Shown: positions 39,213 to 48,099, counted from the first letter of the stretch. The stretch: 64,000 bases of DNA from Curtobacterium sp. S6 (GCF_000710345.2 NZ_KL537414.1:206965-270964), one strand, 5' to 3'. A program made the numbers and translations. Notes: generated by a model not told the origin, from the sequence alone.

Positions 39213-41084
39213 GTGGCTGGTTTGATTCGACGCGAGGATATTGACGAAGTACGGTCCCGGACGGATATCCGGGAGGTCGTCGAGGGCTTTGTCACGCTCA
39301 AATCCGCCGGCATCGGTTCGTATAAGGGACTGTGCCCCTTCCACGATGAGCGCACTCCGTCATTCCACGTCAGGCCGCAGATGGGCACGTACCACTGCTT
39401 CGGGTGTGGCGAATCCGGCGACGTCATCGCGTTCCTCATGGCGATGGACCACACGAGCTTCTCCGAGACCGTCGAGAGGCTCGCGGCCCGCGTCGGCTAC
39501 GAGCTCCACTATGAGCAGGGCAGCGGACCCTCTCGGGAGGAGAAGGGACGCCGCCAGCGGCTGATCGACGCCCACAAGATCGCCCAGGAGTTCTTCGAGC
39601 ATCACCTCTACACCAAACAGGCGCACGCGGCCCAGGCTTTCCTAGGCGGCCGCGGATTCGACGGCGAGGCGGCGAAAAAGTTCGGCGTCGGATACGCGCC
39701 GCAGGGTTGGTCAAATCTTCTCAAGCACCTTCGCGACCGCGGGTTTTCGGAGGACGAGCTCAAGGCCACCGGGATGTTCTCGGAAGGCCAGCGCGGCATG
39801 TACGACCGCTTCCGGGGACGGCTCATGTGGCCCATCAGAAATATCACCGGAGAAACCATCGGCTTCGGCGCCCGCAAGCTCTTCGAGGACGACAAAGGCC
39901 CGAAGTACCTGAATACTCCCGAGACCCAGCTGTATAAGAAGTCGCAGGTCCTGTACGGCATCGACCTCGCGAAGCGGAAGATCGCCCAGGGCAAGCAGAT
40001 CATGGTGGTCGAGGGATACACGGACGTGATGGCCGCCCATCTCGCGGGCATCGAAACGGCCGTGGCGACCTGCGGGACCGCCTTCGGAACGGAACACATC
40101 AAGATCGTTCGACGGTTGCTCGGGGACGACGGCAGCGGGGGAGAGGTGGTCTTCACCTTCGACGGCGACGAGGCCGGGCAGAAGGCCGCCCTCCACGCTT
40201 TCCAAGAGGACCAGAGGTTCACGGCCCAGACCTATGTCTGTGTCGCTCCGGACGGCATGGACCCCTGCGATCTTCGGCTCAAGCGGGGTGATCGGGCGGT
40301 CCGAAATCTCCTCCAGGACAAGCGCCCCCTCTTCGAATTCGCCATCCGCGTGACCCTCCGGGACTTCGACCTGGACAGCATCGAGGGACGCTACCGGGCC
40401 ATGCGGACGGTCGCGCCGATGGTTGCTTCCATTCGGGACCAGGTTCTGCGGCACGGTTATCAGCGCGAGGTGTCGCGGTGGATCGGCGTCGACCTTCAGG
40501 AATTGGACCAGGCGGTCCGGGCCGAAGCCCGCAAACCTTCCGGGCAGCGCCGGGAAGAGGTCGAGGCCGCGGCGGAGAAAGATTCAGCGCCCCAGCCGGA
40601 GATCGAAGCTCCGGACTACCGCGATCCCGCCGCCCGGAGGGAAAAGCAGGCCCTCGAGGTGCTGATCCAGGTGCCCGACCTGGTGGAACAGTCCCAGTGG
40701 AACGCGCTGGGCTCTATCCGGGTGCGGTACCGCGTCCACTATGAGCTCCTCCAGGGGATCCTGGCGGCGGTTCGCGAGGTGGCGCCGCAACCGGGTACGG
40801 CCTGGATCAACGCGATTCGGGGGCACGCTCATGAAGCCACGCATTCATTGCTGGCCGAGCTGACCGTCGCTCCTCTGCCCGCCTCGACGCAGCGGCAGCT
40901 CGAGGCCTATACGGTGTCGATCCTCAACAGTTTGTTGCAACAGGAGCTCAGCGCGCGACAGCGGGACAAGGTGCGCGAGCTCGAACGGATCGATGCGGTG
41001 GTCGAGGCCGAGAGATTCCGGGGTGTCCAACGCGAGATTGCCGATCTCGAGGCGAAGCGTCGCGAACTCTCCGAGGTGCAGTGA
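39213..41084 (+). CDS. dnaG: DNA primase
   Basis: Synthesises RNA primers for replication. 623 aa from GTG 39213, which restores the family N-terminus MAGLIRREDIDEVRSRTD. CHC2 zinc-binding domain with C41, H44, C62, C65; TOPRIM domain with VVEGYTDVMAA and FDGDEAGQKAA; C-terminal helicase-interacting domain (about 450-623). No Shine-Dalgarno, but a -10 hexamer 7 nt upstream suggests a leaderless mRNA. The codon string after residue 465 encodes an acidic linker. Confidence 0.95.
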   Translation: MAGLIRREDIDEVRSRTDIREVVEGFVTLKSAGIGSYKGLCPFHDERTPSFHVRPQMGTYHCFGCGESGDVIAFLMAMDHTSFSETVERLAARVGYELHYEQGSGPSREEKGRRQRLIDAHKIAQEFFEHHLYTKQAHAAQAFLGGRGFDGEAAKKFGVGYAPQGWSNLLKHLRDRGFSEDELKATGMFSEGQRGMYDRFRGRLMWPIRNITGETIGFGARKLFEDDKGPKYLNTPETQLYKKSQVLYGIDLAKRKIAQGKQIMVVEGYTDVMAAHLAGIETAVATCGTAFGTEHIKIVRRLLGDDGSGGEVVFTFDGDEAGQKAALHAFQEDQRFTAQTYVCVAPDGMDPCDLRLKRGDRAVRNLLQDKRPLFEFAIRVTLRDFDLDSIEGRYRAMRTVAPMVASIRDQVLRHGYQREVSRWIGVDLQELDQAVRAEARKPSGQRREEVEAAAEKDSAPQPEIEAPDYRDPAARREKQALEVLIQVPDLVEQSQWNALGSIRVRYRVHYELLQGILAAVREVAPQPGTAWINAIRGHAHEATHSLLAELTVAPLPASTQRQLEAYTVSILNSLLQQELSARQRDKVRELERIDAVVEAERFRGVQREIADLEAKRRELSEVQ

Positions 41085-41175
41085 CGATCCTCACTTAGGA
41101 TCGGTTTTGCGTCCCGCCGATGGAGCCTGTAAAGTCTAATGCTGTTGCAAGCGTTGAAGAGCGCTTCAGTAGCGG

Positions 41176-41248
41176 TCCCCCGTAGCTCAATTGGCAGAGC
41201 ATTCGACTGTTAATCGAAGGGTTACTGGTTCGAGTCCAGTCGGGGGAG
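41176..41248 (+). tRNA. tRNA-Asn (anticodon GTT)
   Basis: Complete 73-nt cloverleaf: acceptor TCCCCCG with CGGGGGA, D-stem GCTC/GAGC, anticodon stem TTCGA/TCGAA around CTGTTAA (GTT), T-stem ACTGG/CCAGT and discriminator G. CCA is not encoded. Followed 22 nt later by a strong terminator. Confidence 0.97.
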
Positions 41249-41270
41249 CGGAACGCAGAAATGCGAGGCA

Positions 41271-41311
41271 TGAGGCCCGAATTCACTTGGTGAATTCGGG
41301 CCTCATTTTTT
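41271..41311 (+). terminator. Rho-independent terminator after tRNA-Asn
   Basis: Perfect 16-bp stem (41271-41286 with 41290-41305, 3-nt TTG loop) followed by six T. Confidence 0.95.
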
Positions 41312-41899
41312 ATGGCCTTATGGTTGGCCGTGCGCGCGGCGCAGCCGAGAACCAGGAATGCGTGGTTTTCGGGGCGGCTTGCGAAGGCCCGTGGTGGTCG
41401 TCCGCTTCTGAGCGGCGGTGCTGTGGGCGGCGCCCCGGCGTGCTATGGGTCGGCCGGGGCGCCTGGGGATTTTTCACCGCGCGGCTGATCTTCTTGGGGG
41501 ACATCGCCGACGCGGATGTCGGTCCCTGCCGACGTACTCCAGAGTACAGTTCGATGCTCGCGCGCCACAATGGATTTCAGGGATAGACCTCGAGATGGCC
41601 CCATCAAAGCGTCGTGGGTATCACGGTGAATTGTTCTCCCGGGGAGGTTTTCATGCCGAAAGAATGCCGCCAAGAACGAGAAACTCCTTTCGGCGGGGAC
41701 GTCGCCGTGGCCCCGCCGGCGTCGGGACGATTCGCCCGGGTCACGGGGATCCGTCGGGCAAATCGATCAAGGCGGACGCAGGAAGGTTTTTCCACGGGAG
41801 GTGAAGAATCGGCGTTTTCCTAGTGCTCCAACTCTCGCGGAGGGCCAGTCGATGATAGGTTTAGCTGTGAAAATCAATGGCATTCACTAGGGAGGCTTG
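41312..41899. other. 588-bp spacer without a convincing gene
   Basis: Between the tRNA-Asn terminator and the holin-like gene. Short open frames occur on both strands, but none has family resemblance. One plus-strand frame (41653-41823) has a good ribosome site and is listed separately. A TAGGTT-like -10 near 41852 may serve the holin-like gene. Confidence 0.6.
41653..41823 (+). CDS. Doubtful small ORF, 56 aa
   Basis: ATG preceded by GGGGAGG at 6 nt, starting MPKECRQERETPFGG; basic, no membrane segment, no recognisable family. The ribosome site is the only positive sign. Its base composition resembles the surrounding spacer, so it may be chance. Confidence 0.22.
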   Translation: MPKECRQERETPFGGDVAVAPPASGRFARVTGIRRANRSRRTQEGFSTGGEESAFS

Positions 41900-42781
41900 A
41901 TGTCTCACTCCATCAATCACGGAGAGACCACCACCACGCAACGGCCCCGTTCCTATCGGGGCGGCTTGAGCTCCCTGAAGGCCGGGGCAAGTCAGGTCAT
42001 GGGGATCGGCAAGGTCGCGACCCGCCTGGGCCCCAAGCAGATCAAGGACGAGCTGCAGATCGCCAAGCTCGAGATGAAGGACAAGGGGATCAAGCTTGGA
42101 GTCGGCGCGGCATTCGTCGCGGTCGGCCTGGTGTTCCTCTTGTTCGCAACCATCGCGCTAATCGGTGCCGCTATTGCCGGCCTCGCGACGATCATGCCGC
42201 TGTGGCTTTCGGCCCTGCTGTTTGCGGCCCTGTTCATCGTGCTGTTGGCGATCTTCGCCCTGATCGGCCTGCTCAAGATCAAGAAGCAGATGCCGCTCAA
42301 GCCCGAGTCGGCCATCTTCGGTTTCCTCTACGACCTCGGCGTTGCCAAGGAAGGCTCCTCCTACACCTCGAGCCGCTTGCGTCGCGAGATGAAGGAGAAG
42401 CAGGAGGCCAAGGCCGAGGAGAAGCAGCAGGCCAAGGCGGAAAAGAAGCGCCAGGAGAAGTCCGGTCAGGTTCCGGAGAACCCGCAGCCGACCCAGGACC
42501 AGCTCGAGCAGCGCACCAAGGCACGTCGCGATCACCTCAAGACCCTCCGCGACGACTTCGGTCAGCAGTTCTCTTCCGTGAAGTCCTCCGCGACCGGCCT
42601 TGCCGAGAAGTCCTCGGCCGACGCCAAGTCGGCTCCGGACCGTGCCAAGGCCGCCGCGTCGAACCTGGGTAGCAACGTCTCGGATCCGGAGAACCTCAAG
42701 GCTCGTTGGAAGCCGCTGACGGCCCTGGCCGTCTCGGTCGGAGCGTTCTTCGTGTTCTTGGGTCGCCTGTTCAAGAAGTAG
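41900..42781 (+). CDS. Phage-holin-superfamily (holin-X-like) envelope protein
   Basis: 293 aa. Two central membrane helices (about residues 72-97 and 102-128) in a layout typical of the actinobacterial holin-X family (DUF1469-like), preceded by an amphipathic N-terminal third. After them comes a Lys/Glu/Ala-rich charged stretch of about 130 residues (EEKQQAKAEKKRQEKSGQ), probably helical coiled coil, then a third hydrophobic segment (LTALAVSVGAFFVFLGRLF) ending in KK. GGAGG lies 4 nt before ATG 41900. Despite the name, these are chromosomal membrane proteins; no phage genes surround it. Confidence 0.75.
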   Translation: MSHSINHGETTTTQRPRSYRGGLSSLKAGASQVMGIGKVATRLGPKQIKDELQIAKLEMKDKGIKLGVGAAFVAVGLVFLLFATIALIGAAIAGLATIMPLWLSALLFAALFIVLLAIFALIGLLKIKKQMPLKPESAIFGFLYDLGVAKEGSSYTSSRLRREMKEKQEAKAEEKQQAKAEKKRQEKSGQVPENPQPTQDQLEQRTKARRDHLKTLRDDFGQQFSSVKSSATGLAEKSSADAKSAPDRAKAAASNLGSNVSDPENLKARWKPLTALAVSVGAFFVFLGRLFKK

Positions 42782-42817
42782 GCGGATCACCCGGCGATCG
42801 GCCGGAGACCTGACGAC

Positions 42818-42852
42818 GACGCCCGTCCTCCTCCGGGAGGGCGGGCGTCTTT
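42818..42852 (+). terminator. Terminator after the holin-like gene
   Basis: A 14-bp GC-rich stem with one G-U pair (42818-42831 with 42836-42849, TCCG loop), followed by TTT. Confidence 0.8.
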
Positions 42853-42979
42853 GCATGCCCGGGGCACCATGACTGACGCCTCACCCGCAGGGTTTGAGGC
42901 CGCCCCCGAGGCGCCCGGTAGACTGTCAGGGATTGTCTTCGCCCTGTTCCTCAATGAGCCAACGGAATGACAGGTATTC

Positions 42980-44164
42980 ATGAACGCGAGTCCCCTTAAG
43001 ATCTTGATCGGCGCGGATACGTACCCGCCCGATATCAACGGTGCGGCCCAATTCGGCCATCGCCTGGCCGTGGGAATGAGGGACCGCGGCCACGAAGTGC
43101 ACGTCATCGCCGGGCGAGCCTCGGACGGGCCGTCCTATGACATCGAGATCGACGGAATTCACGAGCATCGCCTCCGGTCGCACCGGCCGCCGACGCATCC
43201 GTACTATCGGCTGTGTTTCCCGTGGGAGGTCCAGCGCCGGGTCGGGCGCATTCTCGACGAGGTGAAGCCGGACGTCGTTCATATTCAGTGCCACTACATC
43301 GTGGGACGCATGATCTCGTGGGCCTGCAAGCGTCGGGGGATCCGGTTGATCTCGACCAATCACTTCATGCCGGAAAATCTGAATCCTTTCCTGCCATTCC
43401 CGGAGCTGGCGCTCAAATTCATCGCCTACTGCTCCTGGAAGGACATGGAACGGGTCCTGGGGCGGGCCGATCACGTCACCACGCCTACCCCGATCGGCGC
43501 CAAGGCGATGCACGATCACGGATTCGTGACTCCCGTGATTCCGGTGTCCAACGGCATCGATTCGGCACGCTACGAGCTGGAACCTGGCGAGGTCATCGCC
43601 AAGCGTGACCACCCCGTGGTGTTCTTCGCCGGTCGCTTGGCGGTCGAAAAGAATATCGACGTTCTGATTCGGGCGATCGCGCTCTTGCCGGCCGAGCTCA
43701 ACGCCCATCTGGAGCTCGCTGGGACGGGGGAGATCGAGGACGATCTGAAGTCGCTTGCGCGGACGCAAGGAGTCGAAGATCGCGTGCACTTCTTGGGGTT
43801 CGTTTCTGATGCCGAGCTGCGTGAGGGTTATCTTCGCGCCGACGTCTTTTGCCAGCCGGGCACCGCGGAGCTTCAGTCCCTCGTCAGCTTGGAAGCGATG
43901 TCCGCGTCCCGGCCCCTCGTCCTGGCCGACGCGCTGGCCCTTCCGCACCTGATCCGCGACGGCCAGAACGGGTACCTCTTCGAGCCCGGGAACGCTCAGG
44001 ATCTCAGCGAGAAGCTCGCCCTGGTCCTGGAGGCTTCCCCTGAGACCCGCCGACGGATGGGTGAGGTCAGCCACGAGATGGTCCAGAAGCACTCGGTCGA
44101 GAAGACGTGGGACGCCTTCGAGGCCATGTACCGCGGCGAATACCGGGGGCCGGAGGCTCGGTAG
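42980..44164 (+). CDS. GT4-family glycosyltransferase
   Basis: 394-aa GT-B fold retaining glycosyltransferase. The N-terminal domain starts ILIGADTYPPDINGAAQFG, the donor-site domain carries FFAGRLAVEKNIDVLI and, in place of the classical E-x7-E, PGTAELQSLVSLEAMSASRP. This resembles mannosyl- and glucosyl-transferases acting on phosphatidylinositol or diacylglycerol. -10 TAGACT is near 42918. No other envelope glycan genes nearby, so acceptor is unknown. Confidence 0.87.
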   Translation: MNASPLKILIGADTYPPDINGAAQFGHRLAVGMRDRGHEVHVIAGRASDGPSYDIEIDGIHEHRLRSHRPPTHPYYRLCFPWEVQRRVGRILDEVKPDVVHIQCHYIVGRMISWACKRRGIRLISTNHFMPENLNPFLPFPELALKFIAYCSWKDMERVLGRADHVTTPTPIGAKAMHDHGFVTPVIPVSNGIDSARYELEPGEVIAKRDHPVVFFAGRLAVEKNIDVLIRAIALLPAELNAHLELAGTGEIEDDLKSLARTQGVEDRVHFLGFVSDAELREGYLRADVFCQPGTAELQSLVSLEAMSASRPLVLADALALPHLIRDGQNGYLFEPGNAQDLSEKLALVLEASPETRRRMGEVSHEMVQKHSVEKTWDAFEAMYRGEYRGPEAR

Positions 44165-44285
44165 ACCGTCCGGCAGGCCCCCATGGGGGCGTGTGTCGGC
44201 GCAGGTTCCGGGCCGACGCGCGATCGCGGATACGGTAAGCTGTGAAGCTGTTCGTGGCGACCTCGTGCGGCGCGAATACCACTAC

Positions 44286-44359
44286 GGGGGGTTAGCTCAG
44301 CTGGTCAGAGCAGAGGACTCATAATCCTTTGGTCGCGGGTTCAAGCCCCGCACCCCCTA
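44286..44359 (+). tRNA. tRNA-Met (anticodon CAT, elongator-like)
   Basis: 74-nt cloverleaf: acceptor GGGGGGT with ACCCCCT (first pair is G-U), T-stem GCGGG/CCCGC, anticodon loop CTCATAA, discriminator A. The A73 and GACTCATAATC anticodon arm fit elongator Met better than the CAT-reading tRNA-Ile2, though the latter cannot be excluded. A -10-like TAAGCT is upstream near 44236. Confidence 0.93.
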
Positions 44360-44362
44360 CCG

Positions 44363-44407
44363 AAACCCCGCCCTCCAGGCCGTACGGCCCGGAGGGCGGG
44401 GTTTTTT
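44363..44407 (+). terminator. Rho-independent terminator after tRNA-Met
   Basis: 14-bp stem starting AAACCCCGCCC and closing with GGGCGGGGTTT, capped by a second small hairpin and followed by TTTTTT. Confidence 0.95.
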
Positions 44408-44737
44408 CGTCTTCTTATCGCGCGACCGCCGAACCCACGGCGCCAGGCCGGGGCTTGCCTCGTTGGGTCCTCGTTCCGGCAGGTACCGAATTTCCGCGGC
44501 CCCGGCCGAAGGTCAGGTTTTCGGCTCCGCCGGCCGATAGCGGGGCGGGCGCCGGCTCCTTCTTGTTGGCCTCGACGATACGCTCGACCGGGCCCGTTGG
44601 CGGGAGACAAAGGCGGCATATCTTGTTACCTTTAAGAATATAAATAATTATTTGAGTAAAAATTCGTTCGGCGTTTAAGGTTTTGGCGACGCCGACGAAT
44701 ACCGGTTCATCATTCCCGACCCCTCGGGGAGGCGCTC
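44408..44737. other. 330-bp spacer with AT-rich patch and inverted repeat
   Basis: No gene seen. Bases 44626-44668 are strikingly AT-rich for this genome (TTTAAGAATATAAATAATTA occurs here). An almost perfect inverted repeat follows, 44662-44673 with 44690-44700 (ATTCG-T-TCGGCG arm, one unpaired base). It may be an UP element plus operator, or a remnant of transferred DNA. Confidence 0.5.
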
Positions 44738-45319
44738 ATGAGCGACCATCACGTCAGCCGGCGGAGTTTGGCGCGCGGCGCGGTGTGGTCTGTGCCCGTC
44801 GTGGCCTCAGCGGCGGCGGTACCCGCCGTGGCTGCCTCGCCGACCAATCCCGACCTCGCGGTCCTTTTCGACGGAGGCGGCGGGGCCAACGGGTTTCTCA
44901 ATAGCACTTACCTGAATCTCGGGGTTCCAGCGGCCAATAGTCCGATCACCTTGCAGGCGACGCTGACCGTCGTGATTAACGTGGTGGGCCTGCTGGAAAC
45001 CGCGACGGATGAACGGTCCTTTTCGGCAGGGTCGAGTTATGGGTCCATCACGCGGGATAGTTACAACTCGGCCACCCGGACCACGGTCATCACCTGGACC
45101 CTTCCGGCGGGAACTCAGATTCCGAAGATCGGCACGGGGACCAGCGTTCCGGACGTCCTGTTTACCTTTCGCGATGGCGCGTCTCGTGCCGGTCGTATCA
45201 CCAACAAGCTGGTGGTGGCGAGCGTGTCCGGGGGAACCATCGTGAGCCCGCAAACGGTCCCGGTGGATTCCACGATCGTCAAGGACGTCAGCGGCGTGAG
45301 CCCGGACGGCATCTACTGA
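44738..45319 (+). CDS. Secreted protein of unknown function (Tat-type signal)
   Basis: 193 aa. Twin-arginine signal VSRRSLARGAVWSVP with a moderately hydrophobic h-region and probable cleavage near AVAA-SPT (about residue 33). The mature part is rich in Thr, Ser, Val and Gly with alternating strands (LQATLTVVINVVGLLE, TTVITWTLPAG), suggesting a small beta-sandwich, like adhesin or surface-layer modules. No cysteines and no cell-wall anchor. ATG with GGGGAGG upstream. It lies behind an AT-rich spacer and converges on an M23 gene, overlapping it by 7 nt. No recognised family. Confidence 0.75.
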   Translation: MSDHHVSRRSLARGAVWSVPVVASAAAVPAVAASPTNPDLAVLFDGGGGANGFLNSTYLNLGVPAANSPITLQATLTVVINVVGLLETATDERSFSAGSSYGSITRDSYNSATRTTVITWTLPAGTQIPKIGTGTSVPDVLFTFRDGASRAGRITNKLVVASVSGGTIVSPQTVPVDSTIVKDVSGVSPDGIY

Positions 45320-45891
45320 TCGCGGGGGACGGGCTCACCCGGCGGTGGGCTCTGACTCCCCGGCGCGGAGATTTTCGAGGGAACCGGCCACAGCGCCGAG
45401 GGCGAGGCGGCGCCGACGAAGAGGAGCGGGTTGAGGTAGCCGGTCACGTCGCGAACGCTCCAGTACAGACACGACCCGCAGGGGGCGTGCAACTGTTCCG
45501 GGTCGCGTCGGGCGATCACGTCACCCGCCGCGACCCGGCGACCGACGTCGGCAGCATCCGTGAGCGGCTCGAAGCTGACCTTGTGCCCGTCGTCGGTGGC
45601 GAGTGTCAGCACGCGACGGTCGACCACCCAGCCGGAAAACTCGATGACGCCGGAGGTGGGGGAGTGAACCTCCTGGCCGAAGGCGGCGGCGAGGTCCACC
45701 CCGCGATGACCCGGCAACCACGGCCGCGCCGGCAGATCGAACGGACGGGCCACCGAGGGGACCGGCGTCAACGGCCAGGACCAGCGCGGAAGGCCCCGTG
45801 CGGCGGTGGCCGGAAAAATCAGCGCGAGCACGGCGGCCACCACGAGGAAGCGGGAGAGTCGAGACATGTCATCAGTCAAGCGCTGACCCAC
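45313..45891 (-). CDS. M23-like (LytM) protein with degenerate zinc site
   Basis: 192 aa from GTG 45891 (GGAAGG 5 nt upstream; an ATG at 45867 lacks a ribosome site). Signal peptide or anchor near residues 15-34. The LytM fold has the first zinc ligands in HRGVDLA (H62, D66), but the C-terminal HxH motif is C-L-Y-W (Y143), so the last zinc ligand is missing. It is therefore probably non-catalytic, like EnvC/NlpD activators. A Pro/Ser-rich tail follows. Divergent from rpsB, where many actinobacteria carry an M23 gene. Confidence 0.82.
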   Translation of the reverse strand: MGQRLTDDMSRLSRFLVVAAVLALIFPATAARGLPRWSWPLTPVPSVARPFDLPARPWLPGHRGVDLAAAFGQEVHSPTSGVIEFSGWVVDRRVLTLATDDGHKVSFEPLTDAADVGRRVAAGDVIARRDPEQLHAPCGSCLYWSVRDVTGYLNPLLFVGAASPSALWPVPSKISAPGSQSPPPGEPVPRDQ

Positions 45892-46253
45892 CGCCGCCTT
45901 CCGGGCGTGCGCCCTGCACGCCCGCGACGTGTGGATAACTGTGATCCAGATCGGCGATTCCGCGGCCTGTTGGCAAGGATTCGTACTGTATAGTGGCCAT
46001 AGCAGTGGCACGATTGTGCCCACTGACTTCGCGTGATCGTCGCGCCCTCTTACGAGGTGCGGCGCCCACCAGCGGTCCGTCGCCTCGAGGCGTCGGGAAA
46101 GGTGGGCTTTGATCCGCCGCGTCACGAATGCGGTGGTGATCGTCGATCGCCAGGAACGACGAAGGACTCATTCCTTCGCGTGATGAACCGATAACTACAA
46201 CGATGGTGCGGGACCCTAAGGCACATGGGACGCGCCATCACAAAGGAGACGAC
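45892..46253 (+). promoter_or_regulatory. rpsB upstream region and leader
   Basis: 362 bp without a gene. A -10-like TATAGT (45989-45994) would give a leader of about 250 nt with several GC-rich stem possibilities, for example GGCGCC and CGAGGCG segments. Long leaders before rpsB often take part in S2 autoregulation, but no known motif was recognised. Confidence 0.4.
45930..45938 (-). promoter_or_regulatory. Single perfect DnaA-box-like 9-mer
   Basis: TGTGGATAA on the plus strand is the complement of TTATCCACA. It is isolated, so it does not indicate an origin; it could place the M23/rpsB region under DnaA influence or be chance. Confidence 0.3.
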
Positions 46254-47096
46254 ATGCCCGTCGTAACTATGCGCCAGCTCCTCGATTCCGGTGTCCACTT
46301 CGGTCACCAGACCCGTCGGTGGAACCCGAAGATGAAGCGTTTCATCTTCACCGAGCGCAATGGCATCTACATCATTGACCTTCAGCAGTCGCTCGAATTC
46401 ATCGATCGCGCCTTCGAGGCCGTCAAGGCCACCGTTGCTCACGGCGGCACGATCCTGTTCGTCGGCACCAAGAAGCAGGCCCAGGAAGCGATCGCCGAGC
46501 AGGCGACCCGCGTCAACATGCCCTACGTCAACCACCGCTGGTTGGGCGGCATGCTGACCAACTTTGCGACCGTGTCCAAGCGCATCGATCGCATGAAGGA
46601 ACTCGAGCAGGTCGACTTCGACGACGTCGCTGCCTCGCAGTACACCAAGAAGGAACTGCTCCTGCTGCGTCGCGAGTTCGAGAAGCTCGAAAAGACCCTG
46701 GGCGGTATCCGCAACCTGACCAAGGCTCCCTCGCTCCTGTGGGTCGTCGACACCAAGAAGGAACACCTCGCGGTCGACGAAGCTCAGAAGCTGGGCATCC
46801 CGGTCGTCGCCATCTTGGACACCAACTGCGATCCGGACGAAGTCGCCTTCCCGATCCCGGGCAACGACGACGCCATCCGCTCCGTGAACCTGCTGACCCG
46901 CGTCGTCGCCGACGCCGTCGCCGAGGGCCTCCTCGAGCGCAACAAGAAGCAGTCCGGTAAGGAAGACGCGCCGGAAGAGCCCATGGCAGAGTGGGAGAAG
47001 GAACTCCTCGAGCAGCACGAAGCTCAGAAGGCCGCCGAGGCCGAGAAGGGTTCCGAGACCGAAGCCGCCGAGAAGACCGAATCGACGTCCAACTAA
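46254..47096 (+). CDS. rpsB: 30S ribosomal protein S2
   Basis: 280 aa from ATG 46254, with AAAGGAG 7 nt upstream. Starts [20 protein letters not shown]; the S2 signatures [19 protein letters not shown] and [13 protein letters not shown] are intact. The last 50 residues are an acidic Glu/Ala/Lys tail, common in actinobacterial S2. First gene of the rpsB-tsf unit. Confidence 0.97.
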   Translation: MPVVTMRQLLDSGVHFGHQTRRWNPKMKRFIFTERNGIYIIDLQQSLEFIDRAFEAVKATVAHGGTILFVGTKKQAQEAIAEQATRVNMPYVNHRWLGGMLTNFATVSKRIDRMKELEQVDFDDVAASQYTKKELLLLRREFEKLEKTLGGIRNLTKAPSLLWVVDTKKEHLAVDEAQKLGIPVVAILDTNCDPDEVAFPIPGNDDAIRSVNLLTRVVADAVAEGLLERNKKQSGKEDAPEEPMAEWEKELLEQHEAQKAAEAEKGSETEAAEKTESTSN

Positions 47097-47108
47097 GTCA
47101 ACCTGATC

Positions 47109-47171
47109 GGCTCACCACGGGGTGAGCCGCCCAGATTCCGCGGGGCCGGGCCATTCCGGCCCGGCCCCGCG
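47109..47171 (+). promoter_or_regulatory. Two hairpins between rpsB and tsf
   Basis: Hairpin 1: 8-bp GGCTCACC with GGTGAGCC (47109-47116 and 47121-47128). Hairpin 2: 14 perfect bp of GC-rich sequence (47139-47152 with 47158-47171). Neither has a U-run, so they may act as a partial terminator or RNA-stability element that sets the tsf:rpsB ratio. Confidence 0.6.
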
Positions 47172-47206
47172 TCCACGTGTTCCAGACACAAACCAAAGGA
47201 GTTCAC

Positions 47207-48037
47207 ATGGCGAACTACACCGCAGCTGACATCAAGGCTCTGCGCGAGCGCACCGGTGCCGGCATGCTCGACGTCAAGAAGGCCCTGGACGAGGCCGAGG
47301 GCGACCAGCAGAAGGCTCTGGAGATCATCCGGGTCAAGGGCCTCAAGGGCGTCACCAAGCGTGAGGGTCGCGCGACCGCGGAGGGCCTCGTCGCCGCCCG
47401 CGTCGACAACGGCGTTGGCTACCTCGTTGAGGTCAACTCTGAGACCGACTTCGTGGCCAAGTCCGCACCGTTCATCGAATTCGGCAACTCCGTCCTCGAC
47501 GCCGCCGTCAGCGCCGGCGCCGACAACCTCGAAGACCTCCTCAAGGCCACCTCGAACGGCAAGACCGTCGAGGAGCAGGTGACCGAGGCAGGCGCGCTGC
47601 TGGGCGAGAAGGTCGTCGTTCGTCGCGTGGCTCGCCTCGAGGGCCAGAACGTTGCCGTGTACCTGCACAAGACCTCCAAGGACTTGCCGGCACAGGTTGG
47701 CGTTCTGCTCTCCGTCGAAGGCGAGAACACCGACGAGGTCGCTCACGACGTCGCCGTGCACATCGCCGCGATGTCCCCGAAGTACCTGGACGAGTCCGGG
47801 ATCCCGGAGGACCAGGTCGAGTCCGAGCGCCACATCGCCGAGGAGACCGCTCGTTCCGAGGGCAAGCCCGAGAAGATCATTCCCCAGATCGTCCAGGGAC
47901 GCCTGAAGGGCTTCTTCAAGGAGAACACCCTGCTCGATCAGGACTTCGCCAAGGACTCCAAGAAGTCCGTGGCGCAGGTTCTCGAGGAGGCGGGCGCCAA
48001 GGCCACCGGCTTCGTGCGTTTCCGCGTCGGAAACTAA
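47207..48037 (+). CDS. tsf: Elongation factor Ts
   Basis: Nucleotide-exchange factor for EF-Tu. 276 aa from ATG 47207 with AAAGGAG 5 nt upstream. N-terminal UBA-like MANYTAADIKALRERTGAGM, exchange motif VNSETDFVAKSAPF, and the second-subdomain coiled-coil region all present. Ends before a terminator. Confidence 0.97.
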   Translation: MANYTAADIKALRERTGAGMLDVKKALDEAEGDQQKALEIIRVKGLKGVTKREGRATAEGLVAARVDNGVGYLVEVNSETDFVAKSAPFIEFGNSVLDAAVSAGADNLEDLLKATSNGKTVEEQVTEAGALLGEKVVVRRVARLEGQNVAVYLHKTSKDLPAQVGVLLSVEGENTDEVAHDVAVHIAAMSPKYLDESGIPEDQVESERHIAEETARSEGKPEKIIPQIVQGRLKGFFKENTLLDQDFAKDSKKSVAQVLEEAGAKATGFVRFRVGN

Positions 48038-48053
48038 TCACTGTCGATTGCGC

Positions 48054-48090
48054 AGAGGGAGCGTCCACCGCGTGTGGGCGCTCCCTCTTT
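48054..48090 (+). terminator. Terminator after tsf
   Basis: Stem AGAGGGAGCG with CGCTCCCTCT (10 bp, 48054-48063 and 48079-48088) with an inner CCAC/GTGG extension and TTT after. Separates rpsB-tsf from pyrH. Confidence 0.85.
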
Positions 48091-48093
48091 GCG

Positions 48094-48099
48094 TAAGCT
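48094..48099 (+). promoter_or_regulatory. -10 element upstream of pyrH
   Basis: TAAGCT just past the tsf terminator, 55 nt before the pyrH ATG. Confidence 0.45.

Noticed and set aside
41900-42781. Prophage signal from the holin-like gene
   Set aside because: The holin-X-like family is chromosomal in actinobacteria, and no endolysin, capsid, integrase or repressor gene is nearby.
45930-45938. Replication origin from a perfect DnaA box
   Set aside because: A single isolated box, no cluster, no dnaA/dnaN genes nearby.
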